A stretch of DNA of 64,000 bases from CAZIFG01 sp964539135. Lineage in GTDB: Bacteria; Margulisbacteria; Marinamargulisbacteria; GCA-2716485; CAZIFG01. Positions 23,413-31,261 of the stretch are shown here, piece after piece. The number at the start of each line of letters is the position of its first letter. Position 1 is the stretch's first letter. The stretch covers positions 62,001-126,000 of the forward strand of contig CAZIFG010000001.1 of assembly GCA_964539135.1 (NCBI GenBank), in the 5' to 3' direction. Below the pieces are notes generated by a model that ran no database searches, was not told where the DNA came from, and worked only from the letters and a program-made list of their open reading frames with translations. The position numbers were made by a program, and so were the translations under genes.

Positions 23413-26220
23413 TTAGCTGTTGACAGCGTTAAAATCTCTATCGGATAAAAAAGACCCGTTTGCGCGTTTGGACACGGTTAAGTCGCGTTTCCAAGACCGT
23501 TCGCATTGAGGTGCTTCTCTTAAATCTTCAATCGTGATTTGAGTTTGAGACGCCATGCTGACGCGAGAGACGCCTAAGAGATCGGGTAGTTCGTCTAAAA
23601 AGAGGCTTAAGGCTTCATTTTTAGGGAATACAAGCTCTGCATCTAAGGTATTATCAATGCCTTTTTCTTTGGCTGACTCTAAGGCTTTAAGACCCTGTTG
23701 TCTGGATTCCAATACTGTTTTCCATAGGGGATTTGCGGTGTAATGGAGGGTGTAAGGATCTGCCAAATGAATGGTTTTTTGAGTGTCTTTGTATAAATTT
23801 TGATAGAGTTCATCTGCGGTGTGGGGCAAAATGGGAGCGAGAAGTCGACCTAAAACTTCCAAGATATGCCAGAGGGTTTCTTGGGTTTGACGTCTGCGTG
23901 GGGCGTCTTTTTTGTCGCAGTAGAGGCGATCTTTTACGGCGGTACAATAAATAGAAGACAGGGTATCATTACAATAGTTGTATAGGGCTTGATGGGCATT
24001 TTTGAATTTGTAGGTTTTGTAGGCTTCTGTCACGGTGTTTTGGAGTTTTGTGGTTTCGTCCAATATCCATGCGTCGAGGCTGTGAGGGGCGACTGTTTTC
24101 AAAAAGGTCTCAAGGGGAGAGATGTCTGCTGGTGTGAGTTCGTGGATGTTGCTGAGCAAAAATCGAATGGTATTGCGTACTTTTCGGTAGCTTTCTCCGG
24201 CTAAATCAAAAAACTCCGTGTCGACTTTAATGTCATTTTCAAAGGCCAGAGAACTGACCCACCAGCGCGTGACTTCGGCGCCGTATTGGGTGAGGAGGTC
24301 TTCGACATTGAGGGCATTGCCTTGAGATTTGCTCATTTTTTTGCCTTGTTTATCGACAATAAAGCCATGGGTGAGTACGGATTTAAACGGCGATACGCCT
24401 GTTGCGCCCAATGCCGGCAAGAGAGAAAGATGAAACCAGCCTCTGTGTTGGTCGGAACCTTCAAGATATAAATCCGCAGGATAACCGATGTTGCGCTGTT
24501 TCAAAACCGCATTCCAAGAGGATCCTGATTCAAACCAGACATCAAAAATGTCATGCATTTTAGTTAAAGTGGTGAGATCTAAATCCTGAGGGGCTTCGGG
24601 ATCTGTTTTTGGATCGTAGTGGATCAGACAGTCTGCCGCCGATTTTTTAAACCAGGCGTCAGAGCCTTCAGATTCGAATAATTGAGCCACGGCTTGGATA
24701 GATTTTTCGGTCATGAAAATGCTGCCATCTGGACGTCTGAAGGCGGGAATGGGGAGTCCCCAAGACCGTTGTCTGGAAATGCACCAGTCGGGTCTGGCTT
24801 CGAGCATGCCACGCAGCCTATTTTTACCCCATTCTGGAATGAATTGTATCTGAGATTCTATGGCTTCTAAAGCCAAGGTTCGTAGAGATTTGTTGGTGTT
24901 TTTTGTTGGATTATCTACAGAAATGAACCATTGTTCTGTGCTTCTAAAAATGACAGGCGTTTTGGATCGCCAGTCGTGGGGGTAGCTGTGCGTGAAAAGC
25001 GCATGGTGGAATAGGGCCTTTTTGTCGTTTAACAGGGCCACGATGAGGGGATTGGCTTTCCAAATGTGCATGCCTCTAAAGGCTTCGGGAACGGTGGTGT
25101 CGTAGGTGCCGTCGCCTTGAACAGGACAGTAAATGTCCAGATTTTCACGCAGTCCTGTTTGATAATCTTCAATACCATGTCCGGGGGCGGTGTGTACGGC
25201 GCCGGTACCATCTTCGAGTGTGACATAATCGGCTGCTACAATTTTGCCGTCTCTGTCGCAAAAGGGATGTTGATAGACAAGCCCAAGTAAGGCCTCTCCC
25301 TTGATGGATCCTAAGGTTTTTAGTGCGGCTTTTTTTGTGATTTTTTCAATGGCAGGGAGGAGGTTTTTGGCGACAATACTGGTATGGCTGTCAAATTCCA
25401 CCAAGGCGTAGTCATACAGAGGATTAATGGCGATTGCTAAATTGGCAGGCAGGGTCCAGGGTGTGGTGGTCCAAATCATCATGCTGATTTCATGGGCGGT
25501 TTGGGTTTGGAATATGTCCTTTGCTTTTTCTTGATCTTTGAGTGTAAAAGCGACGTAAACAGCACTGTCTTCTTTGTCTTCATATTCCAGTTCGGCTTCG
25601 GCGAGGGCGGTTTGGTTGGCCATGGACCAATGGACGGGTTTAAGTTGTCTGTACACAATGTCTTCTTTGACCAGACTGGCGAAGACCTCTAAAACCTTGG
25701 ATTCAAAACTGGGGCTCATCGTTAGGTAAGGTGCATCATAATCGGCTAGAGTGAGGAGGCGCTTCATTTGTTCCGATTGAAGTTTAATGTATTTGCTGGC
25801 GTATTTCTGGCATTCGGATCGGATGATGCTGTGTTTCACTTCTTCGCTGACAGAAGCTAGTTTTTCTTGCTTGTCTTTGAGGAGTTCTGTCATGACTTTA
25901 TGTTCAATGGGAAGTCCATGACAGTCCCATCCTGGCACAAAGGGACATTTTTTGCCGAGTAACTGTTGAGATCGAACGACAATGTCTTTTAATACTTTAT
26001 TGAGCAAATGACCGACATGGATGTTTCCGTTTGCGTAGGGGGGGCCATCGTGAAATACAAAAGTCGGAAGATTGGCTGTTTTTTCTTGTATTTTTGCGTA
26101 GAGGGCTGTTGTGTTCCAACGTTTGATACTTAAGGGTTCGTTTTGAGCGAGATTGGCACGCATGGGGAAGGCGGTTTGTGGTAAATTCAGGGTTTCTTTA
26201 AATTTGTTTTTTTCTGACAT
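23413..26220 (-). CDS. ileS: IleRS, isoleucyl-tRNA synthetase, with a degenerate C-terminal zinc ribbon
   Basis: 935 residues, class Ia. The HIGH motif is in PYANGNIHVGHL near residue 61 and KMSKS in KQGKKMSKSQGNA near 628. The editing (CP1) domain and the tRNA-binding helices are present. The bacterial IleRS C-terminus normally carries a zinc ribbon with CxxC pairs of the form CERCW and LCPRC. Here the last 35 residues read CERSW and LSDRDFNAV in the same frame, so three of four cysteines are replaced (Ser, Ser, Asp). The nucleotides confirm this (TGC GAA CGG TCT, TTA TCC GAT AGA GAT). Charging activity is probably retained. An extended -10 promoter lies at 26263. Confidence 0.95.
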   Translation of the reverse strand: MSEKNKFKETLNLPQTAFPMRANLAQNEPLSIKRWNTTALYAKIQEKTANLPTFVFHDGPPYANGNIHVGHLLNKVLKDIVVRSQQLLGKKCPFVPGWDCHGLPIEHKVMTELLKDKQEKLASVSEEVKHSIIRSECQKYASKYIKLQSEQMKRLLTLADYDAPYLTMSPSFESKVLEVFASLVKEDIVYRQLKPVHWSMANQTALAEAELEYEDKEDSAVYVAFTLKDQEKAKDIFQTQTAHEISMMIWTTTPWTLPANLAIAINPLYDYALVEFDSHTSIVAKNLLPAIEKITKKAALKTLGSIKGEALLGLVYQHPFCDRDGKIVAADYVTLEDGTGAVHTAPGHGIEDYQTGLRENLDIYCPVQGDGTYDTTVPEAFRGMHIWKANPLIVALLNDKKALFHHALFTHSYPHDWRSKTPVIFRSTEQWFISVDNPTKNTNKSLRTLALEAIESQIQFIPEWGKNRLRGMLEARPDWCISRQRSWGLPIPAFRRPDGSIFMTEKSIQAVAQLFESEGSDAWFKKSAADCLIHYDPKTDPEAPQDLDLTTLTKMHDIFDVWFESGSSWNAVLKQRNIGYPADLYLEGSDQHRGWFHLSLLPALGATGVSPFKSVLTHGFIVDKQGKKMSKSQGNALNVEDLLTQYGAEVTRWWVSSLAFENDIKVDTEFFDLAGESYRKVRNTIRFLLSNIHELTPADISPLETFLKTVAPHSLDAWILDETTKLQNTVTEAYKTYKFKNAHQALYNYCNDTLSSIYCTAVKDRLYCDKKDAPRRRQTQETLWHILEVLGRLLAPILPHTADELYQNLYKDTQKTIHLADPYTLHYTANPLWKTVLESRQQGLKALESAKEKGIDNTLDAELVFPKNEALSLFLDELPDLLGVSRVSMASQTQITIEDLREAPQCERSWKRDLTVSKRANGSFLSDRDFNAVNS

Positions 26221-26262
26221 GAGTGGCTTCCTTTTCCATTTCGTCTGTGTTTTAAGCTCCTT

Positions 26263-26271
26263 AGTATAGCA
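26263..26271 (-). promoter_or_regulatory. extended -10 promoter of ileS
   Basis: The minus strand reads TGCTATACT, an extended -10 (TGn before TATACT), 42 bases before the ileS ATG. The -35 match is poor, as expected for an extended -10. No T-box leader hairpin or tRNA-anticodon-like element is seen. Confidence 0.45.
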
Positions 26272-26297
26272 ATTTTTGTGGCAGAGTTAAAACGGTT

Positions 26298-26331
26298 AAA
26301 TCATGGACACGTCGCAACAATTCCATGATTT
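26298..26331. repeat. perfect 10-bp inverted repeat upstream of ileS and of the small-protein cluster
   Basis: AAATCATGGA and TCCATGATTT are perfect inverted copies separated by 14 bases, followed on the plus strand by TATTTTTCT. The loop contains GCAACAATTCC, which matches the terminal repeat of the element at 47907. It may be a regulatory dyad, a transposon-end relic or both. Confidence 0.55.
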
Positions 26332-26418
26332 ATTTTTCTGTGCAATTTTTGGTGTTTGGATTTCGATACCTTTTTATAAAGATCTCGATTATTTTCAATT
26401 ATTTAAGGAGTTTATAAT

Positions 26419-26925
26419 ATGCAAGCAACACAACCGCTAGTAGCAAGTCCTTTGCCTACATCGTCTAGGCATGGAAGTGCTCGGATTCATCCAGCGCCTC
26501 CCTCAGATGATTTTAGGCCAGCGTCACCGGCAGTTTCGCCCCAACAACAGTTTATGAATGAGGCTTCGTCTTCAGAGGCATCTCGTTCTTCAAGTACCTG
26601 CGCGGATAAGGTTTTATGTGGTGTTGCGGCGTTTGGCGCGGTTGGTGTATCTGGAGGACTTACTTATGTAGCCACACTGCCTTTTGTAGGGCAGGCTTTG
26701 TGTATTGTTACAACAGGCGTGGCGACTGGTATCGTTGCGGAAGGGTCTCGTCGTGTTGCGAATCAGCTCTGTCCACCAGAAGAATTAGGGACTCCTTCGA
26801 CGACGGAGGTTTCTCGAGAACTAGAGGCTTTAAGAGGGCGTGTGTCTGTTTTAGAGCAGAGAGATAGAAGTGGTTCAGATGATCGTGTGCAGCCCTTTTC
26901 CAGGGGAGTGTCTAAAGATGAGTAG
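26419..26925 (+). CDS. unknown 168-residue protein: proline-rich, hydrophobic core, coiled coil
   Basis: First of three small neighbouring genes. AAGGAG lies nine bases upstream of ATG 26419. Residues 1-65 are rich in Pro, Ser and Ala and probably disordered (no signal peptide). Residues about 68-110 form two hydrophobic, glycine-rich segments (GVAAFGAVGVSGGLTYVA and FVGQALCIVTTGVATGIVA) of glycine-zipper type. Residues 125-150 form a coiled coil (VSRELEALRGRVSVLEQ) and the tail is polar. I do not recognise the family. The hydrophobic core suggests membrane insertion. The coiled coil resembles that of the next gene, hinting at an interaction or a duplication. Confidence 0.55.
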   Translation: MQATQPLVASPLPTSSRHGSARIHPAPPSDDFRPASPAVSPQQQFMNEASSSEASRSSSTCADKVLCGVAAFGAVGVSGGLTYVATLPFVGQALCIVTTGVATGIVAEGSRRVANQLCPPEELGTPSTTEVSRELEALRGRVSVLEQRDRSGSDDRVQPFSRGVSKDE

Positions 26926-27003
26926 TTTTTTCTTTTGTTGATTTTTAATTTATTTTAATGTATTTATTTTAAAAATAAATCTTTAAATTTAAAGGAGAAT
27001 TTT

Positions 27004-27270
27004 ATGAAGGGTATTAGAGGGTTTAGGCCTGGCTTCATTAGCCCTATCAAAATGCGGCCTGTGGCAGATGTGGAAAAACAGGATGGCGCGGTGATTAGGT
27101 GTGGAGGCGCCTTTGTACAGCGTCCAGTTCTGAATTTGTCGCTTGAGGCACTTTATCGAGAGATTCAGGTACTGCAAGCGCGGGTTTCGAATTTAGAACA
27201 TTCGAATAGATCTGTTGATTTGGATACTTCAAGCGCTTTTTCTCCTGCGTCTACGTGTTCGTCGGAATAG
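27004..27270 (+). CDS. unknown 88-residue protein with coiled coil related to its neighbour
   Basis: Strong AAAGGAG seven bases before ATG 27004. The first 40 residues are basic and glycine-rich without a membrane segment. Residues about 43-68 (SLEALYREIQVLQARVSNLE) form a coiled coil resembling that of the 26419 protein (LEAL, VL, RVS, LE, RS in the same order). The tail is Ser/Asp-rich (FSPASTCSSE). Not recognised. It has no hydrophobic stretch, so if it works with its neighbours it is the soluble member. Confidence 0.5.
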   Translation: MKGIRGFRPGFISPIKMRPVADVEKQDGAVIRCGGAFVQRPVLNLSLEALYREIQVLQARVSNLEHSNRSVDLDTSSAFSPASTCSSE

Positions 27271-27321
27271 GGTTTTAGTGTTAAGGGGTGTTTAAAATTT
27301 TATATTAAAAAGGAGATTTTT

Positions 27322-27810
27322 ATGGATGTAGGATTAAGACCCGCAACTCCGCCAATGGGGGGGGCGCCAAGACAGCAAGTTATGGATGGAGGTGCACGAA
27401 GAAACAGAGAGCCGGAAAGAGTGCTTAATACAGGGCTTTGTGTTCCGTCGACAGTGTGTAGTGTGTTAGGTTCAGGGCTTGGGGGTACTGCGGCGTATGC
27501 TACAGCGATAGGCTCGACTGTTCCGGCCTCAATTCCTTTTACACCTGTGGTTACATGGGGATTGGTTCCTGCGGGTACATCGGCAACCGCTTGGGGAACA
27601 GTAGGTGCTACCGCTGCAGGGGTGGGTACCGGATGTGTTACAGGTTGTGGAGTAGGTGTTTTGTGTTGTGCTACGGGTAAAGTGGTTTCTTATGTTGTGA
27701 AGGAGGTTTGCTATGAGGATAAATCAGGTCGAGTTCAACAAGCGCCACCTCCTGCGACGTTTTCTGAGGATGGGGGGGATGTTCATCATTCTGGAGAGGC
27801 TAAGGACTGA
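27322..27810 (+). CDS. unknown 162-residue glycine/alanine-rich membrane-type protein
   Basis: AAAAAGGAG eight bases before ATG 27322. Residues 1-38 are Pro/Arg-rich and polar. Residues about 45-130 are strongly Gly/Ala/Thr-rich and hydrophobic (VLGSGLGGTAAYATAIG, then GTVGATAAGVGTGCVTG), resembling glycine-zipper or pore-like membrane segments, with seven Cys in or next to this region. The tail is acidic with GG and His (EDGGDVHHSGEAKD). No signal peptide. It has the same disordered-start, hydrophobic-core, polar-tail plan as the 26419 protein. Unrecognised; position and layout suggest a functional set of three. Confidence 0.55.
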   Translation: MDVGLRPATPPMGGAPRQQVMDGGARRNREPERVLNTGLCVPSTVCSVLGSGLGGTAAYATAIGSTVPASIPFTPVVTWGLVPAGTSATAWGTVGATAAGVGTGCVTGCGVGVLCCATGKVVSYVVKEVCYEDKSGRVQQAPPPATFSEDGGDVHHSGEAKD

Positions 27811-27819
27811 TACTGATAC

Positions 27820-27842
27820 GGTTCCTGCGGTACCTTTTTGTT
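27820..27842 (+). terminator. possible terminator of the small-protein cluster
   Basis: GGTTCC / GGTACC pair over 6 bp with one mismatch around loop TGC, followed by TTTTTGTT. It comes 10 bases after the 27322 gene's stop. Moderate at best. Confidence 0.4.
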
Positions 27843-27853
27843 AACTCTTTTTT

Positions 27854-27881
27854 GGTGTACACTTTGGAGCATGTGTACACC
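27854..27881 (+). promoter_or_regulatory. perfect dyad GGTGTACAC / GTGTACACC before the peptide importer, candidate operator
   Basis: Two 9-base arms are perfect inverted copies with 10 bases between them (27854-27862 and 27873-27881). Each arm also contains an 8-base palindrome GTGTACAC, so the unit repeats at 18-base spacing, close to two helical turns less three bases. It lies just ahead of the ribosome site of the importer operon. Binding protein unknown. Confidence 0.5.
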
Positions 27882-27896
27882 TTTGGGAGGTTTGGC

Positions 27897-29486
27897 GTGT
27901 TAAAAGGGTTTCGATTTTTTGCTGCTTTCAGTTTTGTTCTGGCGACTCTTTTTCTATTGTCTTGTTCTCCTCGTTCGTCTGCCCCAAACCCTTTTTTAGT
28001 TCTTAAATTGGGAGGGGAACCTTCTGTTTTGAATCCTTTATTGTCTATAGATACAGCCTCTTCGGCTGTGATTGGTCTTGTTTATAATGGACTACTCCGA
28101 GTGGATGAGTCTTTAAACTATGTGCCGGATTTGGCGGCGTCTTATACGGTCTCCGAAGATGGCCTTCGCTATACCTTTTATTTGAAAAAAAATGTGAAAT
28201 GGCATGATGGGGTTCCCTTTACCGCTCAAGATGTTGTGTTTACAGTTCAAACACTTTTGGATCCTAAAACCCAAACGGTGCGTCGCAATTTGTTTATTGT
28301 GGATGGAAAGCCCATTCAGGTGAAGGCCTTAGATTCTTACACCGTTGAGTTTATTTTACCTAAACCCTTTGCGCCTTTTTTGAGTAATGTGGGTATTTCG
28401 ATTATTCCAGAGCATCTTTATAAAAATGTGTCTGTGAATACAGTTTCTTTTAATCGGGCACCTGTTGGGACTGGGCCTTTTAAATTTTCAGAATGGAAAT
28501 CGGGACAGTTTGTTAAATTGATTCGAAATGAATCGTATTTTGATGGGCCGGTCTTACTTAAAGGCGTTCTTTTTAAAATTATTCCCGATCAAAACACCTC
28601 GCTTGTAGCGCTTGAAAAACAGGAAATTGATCAGTCCAATATTCCACCTCGGGAAGTGGACCGTTTTAAAAAAGAGGCCACTATTTCTGTTTTTAATTAT
28701 CACGAGTTGATGTATGTGTATTTGGCTTTTAATTTGAAACATCCGTTTTTGTCAGACTTGCGCGTGCGTCAGGCCTTGGCCCATGCCTTGCCTAAAGATG
28801 CTTTGGTGAAGAGCGTTTTGAGAGGGTATGGCGTGTCTGCAAATATTCCCACCTCACCTTTATTGTGGGATTATCCCGATCCCAGCCATATTCCTATTTT
28901 TGACTTTAATCCAGCTCAAAGTCATGCCCTTTTAACGGAAGCAGGCTTTGTTAAAAATGCTCAGGGTATTTATGCCAAAAATGGAAAACCTTTTGTTTTT
29001 ACCCTTTTAACCAGTAAAGGTAATCCTGAGCGGGAAAAATCGGCTCAAATTATTCAAAGGGCTTTTGGCGATATTGGGGTTAAGGTAGACTTACAAATTA
29101 TGGAGTGGAGCTCTTTACTTAAAATTGTGAATTCGCCCAAAGATCCTAAGCCCTTTGATGCGGTTTTATTGGGCTGGTCTTTAAGCTTGGATCCCGATTG
29201 TTACTCTATTTGGCATTCGTCTCAGTATCCACAAGGATTTAATTTTATTGGCTATCAAAATGCGGAGGTGGATCGTTTGTTAGAGGCCGGCCGTTTGGAA
29301 GTGAAACAGGAAAACCGAAAACGCATTTATGGCGATATTTATCAACATATCGCAGCGGATGTGCCTTATCTTTTCTTATTCTATCCAGAGTCGATTGCTG
29401 GCGTGAATAAACGTGTTCAAGGGCTTTCTAAACCTGGACCTGCGGGCCTTTTTAATCGCATTGAACAGGTGCATGTGGTGGAGTAG
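27897..29486 (+). CDS. peptide ABC transporter substrate-binding lipoprotein (SBP_bac_5)
   Basis: 529 residues from GTG 27897, behind GGGAGG; an earlier in-frame TTG at 27852 lacks a site and is inside the dyad. The signal peptide ends in the lipobox LLSC near residue 23. The body is the DppA/OppA fold: GGEPSVLNPLL near 38, the YNGLLRVDESL and VKWHDGVPFTAQDVVFT segments near 80-120, and a C-terminal LDPDCYSIWHSSQYP region. It captures peptides or nickel/haem-like ligands for import; the ligand cannot be assigned. First gene of an operon with two permeases and an ATPase. Confidence 0.9.
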   Translation: MLKGFRFFAAFSFVLATLFLLSCSPRSSAPNPFLVLKLGGEPSVLNPLLSIDTASSAVIGLVYNGLLRVDESLNYVPDLAASYTVSEDGLRYTFYLKKNVKWHDGVPFTAQDVVFTVQTLLDPKTQTVRRNLFIVDGKPIQVKALDSYTVEFILPKPFAPFLSNVGISIIPEHLYKNVSVNTVSFNRAPVGTGPFKFSEWKSGQFVKLIRNESYFDGPVLLKGVLFKIIPDQNTSLVALEKQEIDQSNIPPREVDRFKKEATISVFNYHELMYVYLAFNLKHPFLSDLRVRQALAHALPKDALVKSVLRGYGVSANIPTSPLLWDYPDPSHIPIFDFNPAQSHALLTEAGFVKNAQGIYAKNGKPFVFTLLTSKGNPEREKSAQIIQRAFGDIGVKVDLQIMEWSSLLKIVNSPKDPKPFDAVLLGWSLSLDPDCYSIWHSSQYPQGFNFIGYQNAEVDRLLEAGRLEVKQENRKRIYGDIYQHIAADVPYLFLFYPESIAGVNKRVQGLSKPGPAGLFNRIEQVHVVE

Positions 29487-30455
29487 ATGGGGCGTTTTTT
29501 AGCTTTACGTCTTTTGGGAGCCATCCCGCTTCTTATTGCCATTACCTTTTTGTCTTTTTTGATTGTTCATTTGGCGCCTGGAGATCCTGCTTCTATGATG
29601 ATGGATTCTCATTTATCGGTGGCGGATAGAGCTGCTTACAGACAAACTTTGGGATTGGATGATCCTTTGATCTTGCAATATTTCAAATGGGGAAATCGTG
29701 CGTTGCATGGAGATTTGGGGTATTCTATTGTGTCGACCCAACCTGTTTTAGAGGTGATTTTAGATCGTGTTCCGGCGACACTGATTTTGTCTCTGTCTTC
29801 TTTGATTTTAATGCTTTTAGTGACCTTTCCCTTGGGCTTGTGGACGGGGTATAAACATGGCACCCGTTTTGACTTTTTGGTGGCTTTTTTTTCTTTTGTC
29901 GGGATGGCCATGCCAACGTTTTGGGTGGGTCTTATTTTAATCTTGGTTTTTTCTCTGTCTTTTGGGATCTTTCCCAGTTCGGGATATTTGTCTCCCGATT
30001 TGGGGTCGGCTTCTTTTTGGCTTCAAAGTCTCGATATTATGTGGCATATGGCCTTGCCCTTACTGACTATGCTGATTGGGGGGGTTGCGGGACTTATTCG
30101 CTTTAATCGTTTTGGTGTCATTGCCATTTTGAATGAGTCTTATATTCAAGCGGCACGTGCTCGGGGTATTTCAGAACGTCGATTGGTGTTTGTGCATGCC
30201 TTTAAAAATGCGGCTTTGCCCATTGTGACGCTTTTAGGGGCGTCTTTACCCAGTTTGCTGGGCGGAGCCTTTGTGATTGAATACATTTTTGCCTGGCCGG
30301 GGATGGGACAATTGGGCGTTTCCGCTATTTTTTCCCGGGATTATCCGGTGATTATGGGCACGCTTTTGATGTCGTCTGTTTTGGTGGTTTTGGGTAATAT
30401 TTTGGCCGATTATGCCTATCATTGGGTGGATCCCCGTGTGAGGATGGAAGAATGA
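29487..30455 (+). CDS. peptide ABC transporter permease, DppB/OppB type
   Basis: 322 residues, six membrane helices. It starts immediately after the binding-protein stop. N-terminal MGRFLALRLLGAIPLLIA and FLSFLIVHLAPGDPA are typical of DppB. The EAA-type loop near residue 220 reads NESYIQAARARGISERRLV, and the C-terminus is PRVRMEE. It forms the membrane channel with the second permease. Its stop overlaps the start of that gene by four bases. Confidence 0.93.
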   Translation: MGRFLALRLLGAIPLLIAITFLSFLIVHLAPGDPASMMMDSHLSVADRAAYRQTLGLDDPLILQYFKWGNRALHGDLGYSIVSTQPVLEVILDRVPATLILSLSSLILMLLVTFPLGLWTGYKHGTRFDFLVAFFSFVGMAMPTFWVGLILILVFSLSFGIFPSSGYLSPDLGSASFWLQSLDIMWHMALPLLTMLIGGVAGLIRFNRFGVIAILNESYIQAARARGISERRLVFVHAFKNAALPIVTLLGASLPSLLGGAFVIEYIFAWPGMGQLGVSAIFSRDYPVIMGTLLMSSVLVVLGNILADYAYHWVDPRVRMEE

Positions 30456-31261
30456 CACGGTCTTTTAAAGTGGCGCTTCTTTTTTTAGGGGGCCTTATTT
30501 TAGCGTCTCTTTCGGTCGGCTTTTTTTCTCATACAGATCCCAATGCCTTTAATGTTTATGCGCTTTCAGATTATGCACCTCCTTCTTGGGATCATTGGTT
30601 TGGGACAGATGATTTGGGTCGAGATTTGCTGATTCGCGCGTTATATGGGGCTCGAATTTCCCTTTTGGTGGGGACGATTTCTGTGACCCTTTCTGTGCTG
30701 ATTGGGGTTGCTGTTGGGCTGGTTTCAGGATATTTTTCAGGTTGGGTGGATAGCCTCTGTATGCGGTTGGTGGATATTTTTATGGCCATTCCGACTTTAT
30801 TTTTATTGTTGACGATTCAGGTGATGATTAAGCCGTCGATTTGGAATGTTATGATCGTGATTGGCCTTACCAGTTGGATGGGGATGGCGAGACTGGTTCG
30901 GGCAGAGGTTAAAAGCGTCAAGGAGAGGCCCTTTATTTTGGCTGCACGGTCTAGAGGCGTCTCCACGGGGGTGTTGCTTTTTAAACATATTTTACCTCAT
31001 ACCTTGAACCCTGTGATTGTGTCTGCCATGTTGGGGGTCGGGGATGCTATTTTGACAGAGTCTATGTTGAGTTTTTTAGGCTTGGGCGTACAGCCGCCTC
31101 ATGCCAGTTGGGGCAATATGTTGGATAATAGTTTGGCCTATATGAGGGTTGCGCCGTGGATGGCTATTTTTCCTGGCCTTTTGATTACCTTTACGGTGTT
31201 GTCACTTAATTTTATTGGAGACGGTTTAAGACAAAAATTAGATGTTAAAGGGAGGGTGTGA
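30452..31261 (+). CDS. peptide ABC transporter permease, DppC/OppC type
   Basis: 269 residues from the ATG at 30452, which overlaps the stop of the first permease (ATGA). A TTG ten codons earlier is an unneeded alternative. The DppC layout is clear: an N-terminal helix, the DHWFGTDDLGRDLLIRALYGARISL segment near 40-60, six helices and the EAA loop EVKSVKERPFILAARSRGV near 165. It pairs with the upstream DppB-like subunit. Its stop overlaps the ATPase start by one base. Confidence 0.92.
   Translation: MTRSFKVALLFLGGLILASLSVGFFSHTDPNAFNVYALSDYAPPSWDHWFGTDDLGRDLLIRALYGARISLLVGTISVTLSVLIGVAVGLVSGYFSGWVDSLCMRLVDIFMAIPTLFLLLTIQVMIKPSIWNVMIVIGLTSWMGMARLVRAEVKSVKERPFILAARSRGVSTGVLLFKHILPHTLNPVIVSAMLGVGDAILTESMLSFLGLGVQPPHASWGNMLDNSLAYMRVAPWMAIFPGLLITFTVLSLNFIGDGLRQKLDVKGRV

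Noticed and set aside
26221..26262. T-box or riboswitch leader for ileS
   Set aside because: The leader is too short and no conserved T-box or specifier hairpin is seen.
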